Assembly (NCBI GenBank): GCA_003131705.1
Contig: PKUY01000003.1
Span: 4,898-11,408, forward strand
Source of the DNA: Acidobacteriota bacterium
GTDB lineage: Bacteria > Acidobacteriota > Terriglobia > Acidiferrales > UBA7541
DNA length: 6,511 nt
Direction of reading: 5' to 3'
Shown: positions 3,946 to 6,511 of the stretch, one piece after another
Position numbering within the stretch: position 1 is the stretch's first letter
Layout of the letters: every line of letters starts with the position of its first letter
The notes under the pieces: generated by a model
The model's input: the letters and a program-made list of their open reading frames with translations, nothing else
Told to the model about the DNA's origin: nothing
Databases searched by the model: none
Program-made: the position numbers and the translations under genes

Positions 3946-6429
3946 ATGGCTGCTACACTATCCGCTCCCATGGCCGCACGCTATTGCGACGTCGCACTCC
4001 CCATCCCCCTGCGCTCGACGTTCACCTACGCCGTGCCCGCTGCGCTCGACGGCGAAATCCTCGTCGGCCGGCGTATCGTCGTCCCCTTCGGCCGGCGTGC
4101 AATGATTGGCGTAGGTCTCACTGAATCGGACCGAGCGCCCGAAGGCGCGCGATTTAAATCACCCGGAAAATCCGAGATCAAAGAAATCGCCGAGCTGATG
4201 GATCCCCTGCCGGCGCTCCCGCCAAAGCTCATCGAACTGGGCCACTGGATCAGCCGCTATTACCTCGCGCCCATTGGCGAAGCTTTTCGCGCAATGCTGC
4301 CACCGGAAATCGAGCTGCGTCACGACCGCGAATACTCACTCACCGACGCCGGCCGAGCCTATCTCAGCGAACTTGCGGCAACTGAAGAAACCACGGACGT
4401 CGAAAGCTCCGAGCTGAACCTGCTGCAACACCTCGACCCCGACACTTCATCGCCCGCGTCTGCGCGTGCCCGCCGCCGGCGAGTCAACGAAGCTGCGGCT
4501 GAAGCGCTCGTCCGCCGTGGCTACCTTGCCGCGCGCGATATTCTGCGTCCCGTAAAAACGCGCACCCAAAAGATCGTCGCCTGGCGCCCCGGCACCACTG
4601 AGCTTCTCACCGGCGCCGCTGAAAAAAGAATCCGGGAGGTGCTTACCGCCACGCGCGGTCCACTGCCATTAGCATTGCTCTTGGAAAAAGCGGACGCATC
4701 GCGCGCGGTGGTCCAGCGGCTAGAAAAAGCGGGCATGCTGCAGACTTGGGAAGAGCCCATCACGCCCGGCGAAGACGCCTGGGATACCGACTTCATTCCT
4801 CCTGCCAACGTGCTGAACCTCGAGCAGAAGGACGCGCTCGCCGAAATCTGGCGCTGGCTTGTGGCTGGCGAATTCGCGGCGGCTCTGATCCACGGCGTCA
4901 CCGGCAGCGGCAAAACCGAAGTGTATCTCGGCGCTATCGAAGCAGCGCTCTCGCGCGGTAAGACGGCCATCGTCCTCGTCCCCGAAATCGCGCTTACTCT
5001 CTGGGTCGGCCGCCTGGTGCGCGCGCGCTTCGGCGAGCGCGTGGCCGTTCTGCACAGTGGTTTGCCCGATATCGAACGCGCGCGCGAATGGTGGCGCGTT
5101 CGTCGCGGAGAAGCCAGCGTCGTTGTCGGCACTCGCTCGGCTGTGTTCGCGCCGCTGGAGAATCTTGGCTTGATCATCGTGGACGAAGAGCAGGAGTCGA
5201 GCTACAAGCAGGAGGAAACGCCGCGCTACAACGGTCGCGACACCGCCGTCTATCGCGCGCGCCTCGAAGGCGCCGTCGCGCTACTCGGCTCGGCGACGCC
5301 TTCGCTGGAAACCTACCACAATGCCCGCGCCGGAAAATATCGCCTGCTGAAATTGACCTCGCGCGTCGAGAACCGCCCGCTCGCCGAGGTTCGCATCGTG
5401 GATCTGCGCGAGGAATTTCGCCGCCAGCATCGCGCCGCACCCGTTTCGGAAACTCTTCGCGCCGCCATCGCGTTGCGTCTCGAAGAGAAAACGCAAGCGA
5501 TGGTGCTGATCAATCGGCGCGGCTACTCGTGGTCCCTTCTCTGCCGGACGTGCGGCGCGCTCGTCCAATGCCAGAATTGCAGCATCGCGCTCACCTATCA
5601 CAAAAACCGCGAACGCCTCGAGTGCCACTACTGCGGATATTCCATTCGCCCGCCAAAGGAATGCCCGAAATGCCGCGGCGAATATATGTATTTCGTTGGC
5701 GACGGGGCCGAGCGCGTGGACGAATATCTCCGCGAACAATTTCCAAGCGCCCGCATCGCCCGCCTGGATCGCGACACCGTGCGCACGAAGCGCGAATACC
5801 AGCAAGTCCTCGGCGCTTTCGCTAAAGGCGAAATTGACGTTCTCGTTGGGACGCAGATGGTCGCGAAAGGCCACGATTTCCAGCGCGTGACTCTCGTGGG
5901 TGTCGTCGCTGCGGATCTCGCTCTCGGCCGCCCCGACTTTCGCGCAGCCGAGCGCACTTTTCAATTGCTCACGCAGGTCGCGGGCCGCGCCGGTCGCGGC
6001 GAACTTTCCGGCGAAGTGCTCGTCGAAACCTACTATCCCGAGCACTACGCGATTCAATTTGCGGCGCGGCAGGATTACATTTCCTTTTACGAAAAGGAGG
6101 CGCACTTCCGGCGAATCCTGCACTATCCGCCATTCACCGCGCTCGCAAATATCCTAGTGCGCGATCGGAAGATCGAAAACGCGATTCGCTGGTCGCGCGC
6201 GCTCGCCGGGTATTTCGCGCCATTCGAAAAGCACGGCGTGAAAATTCTTGGTCCCGCCGCCGCGCCGCTCGCGCGGCTCCGCCGCGAATACCGTTTTCAA
6301 TTCGTGCTGAAATCTCCGCACCGCTCCGCGCTCGGAAAAGCCCTCGCCGGCTGCCTCGATTTTTGCGCGGGGAAAACAATCCCCGAAACCGCCGTAATCG
6401 TCGACGTCGATCCCACTAGCTTATTTTGA
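3946..6429 (+). CDS. priA: Primosomal protein N' (replication restart helicase PriA)
   Basis: PriA recognises stalled or repaired replication forks, unwinds 3'-5' and reloads the replicative helicase. The 827-residue product shows the full family layout. The 3'-DNA binding domain spans about 12-115 (YCDVALPIPLRSTFTYAVP, ending YYLAPIGEAFRAMLPPE), followed by a winged-helix-like linker. Walker A is GVTGSGKT (317-324), motif II is DEEQ (413-416) followed by ESSYKQ, and motif III is GSATPSLET (448-456). Eight zinc-binding cysteines are C533, C536, C542, C545, C560, C563, C573 and C576. GTQMVAKGHDF (635-645), QVAGRAGRG (677-685) and the C-terminal domain complete it. Motif II has Gln where most PriA proteins, as remembered, have His. 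The start is ATG 3946, preceded by ACGGA five bases away; ATG 3970 is the alternative. The frame is open back to 3595, but that stretch resembles no PriA. The stop is TGA at 6427-6429. Confidence 0.96.
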   Translation: MAATLSAPMAARYCDVALPIPLRSTFTYAVPAALDGEILVGRRIVVPFGRRAMIGVGLTESDRAPEGARFKSPGKSEIKEIAELMDPLPALPPKLIELGHWISRYYLAPIGEAFRAMLPPEIELRHDREYSLTDAGRAYLSELAATEETTDVESSELNLLQHLDPDTSSPASARARRRRVNEAAAEALVRRGYLAARDILRPVKTRTQKIVAWRPGTTELLTGAAEKRIREVLTATRGPLPLALLLEKADASRAVVQRLEKAGMLQTWEEPITPGEDAWDTDFIPPANVLNLEQKDALAEIWRWLVAGEFAAALIHGVTGSGKTEVYLGAIEAALSRGKTAIVLVPEIALTLWVGRLVRARFGERVAVLHSGLPDIERAREWWRVRRGEASVVVGTRSAVFAPLENLGLIIVDEEQESSYKQEETPRYNGRDTAVYRARLEGAVALLGSATPSLETYHNARAGKYRLLKLTSRVENRPLAEVRIVDLREEFRRQHRAAPVSETLRAAIALRLEEKTQAMVLINRRGYSWSLLCRTCGALVQCQNCSIALTYHKNRERLECHYCGYSIRPPKECPKCRGEYMYFVGDGAERVDEYLREQFPSARIARLDRDTVRTKREYQQVLGAFAKGEIDVLVGTQMVAKGHDFQRVTLVGVVAADLALGRPDFRAAERTFQLLTQVAGRAGRGELSGEVLVETYYPEHYAIQFAARQDYISFYEKEAHFRRILHYPPFTALANILVRDRKIENAIRWSRALAGYFAPFEKHGVKILGPAAAPLARLRREYRFQFVLKSPHRSALGKALAGCLDFCAGKTIPETAVIVDVDPTSLF

Positions 6430-6511
6430 GCAGTGGGTACAGAGCAGCGCACTAACTAGTGAGCCAGGGAGTCACACAAGCACGAACATCGCTTCAAGTG
6501 AGGTTTTGTAG
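6430..6511. other. Tail after priA, nothing recognised
   Basis: The 82 bases after the priA stop hold no start with a ribosome site, no terminator-like stem with a T-run and no recognised repeat. Only a weak four-base inverted pair (CACT/AGTG near 6450-6461) is visible. The window ends before any next gene can be seen. Confidence 0.5.

Noticed and set aside
3798..4124. Plus-strand frame with a TCSSC zinc-ribbon-like motif
   Set aside because: Only one Cys pair is present, the frame overlaps the priA start by about 180 bases, and there is no ribosome site. The motif is likely accidental.
5281..6123. Minus-strand open frame of 280 codons opposite priA
   Set aside because: It lies entirely within the priA helicase and zinc regions. 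Such antisense frames are expected in GC-rich genes, and no family features are visible.

Overview
The window reads as chromosomal DNA of a GC-rich bacterium. Gene content and the style of the intergenic repeat suggest Acidobacteriota (soil or metagenomic type). That assignment is inferred from remembered gene neighbourhoods and could not be checked by a search.

Layout. (1) 1-538: 3' part of coaBC, the CoaB ligase domain of coenzyme A synthesis. (2) 539-646: a 108-base gap holding a short hairpin-forming repeat. (3) 647-1513: a family-4 (iron-sulfur) uracil-DNA glycosylase. (4) 1538-2440: a ten-helix EamA/DMT-family transporter with a TTG start and a clear ribosome binding site, 24 bases after the glycosylase and probably co-transcribed with it. 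(5) 2441-3945: about 1.5 kb with no convincing intact gene. (6) 3946-6429: priA, the replication-restart helicase, complete at 827 codons. (7) 6430-6511: a short tail with nothing recognisable.

The housekeeping genes (CoA synthesis, uracil repair, replication restart) all lie on the plus strand. They do not form one pathway, although UDG and PriA both serve genome maintenance.

The most informative part is the 1.5-kb interval. It holds a minus-strand pseudogene of a small BamE/SmpA-like protein, identifiable across two reading frames with a frameshift and an amber stop. Next come a 21-bp-spaced direct repeat like an insertion-sequence end, a cluster of inverted repeats including two interleaved ones, and a strong sigma70-type promoter whose transcript would begin with a hairpin directly before a ribosome binding site. 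After these lie a doubtful Pro/Ser/Arg-rich ORF, three TTCTAAT half-sites, and a membrane-segment ORF broken by TAG. The interval looks like accumulated gene decay between conserved genes, with one possibly live promoter. No complete new system such as a defence island, CRISPR array or biosynthetic cluster is present.
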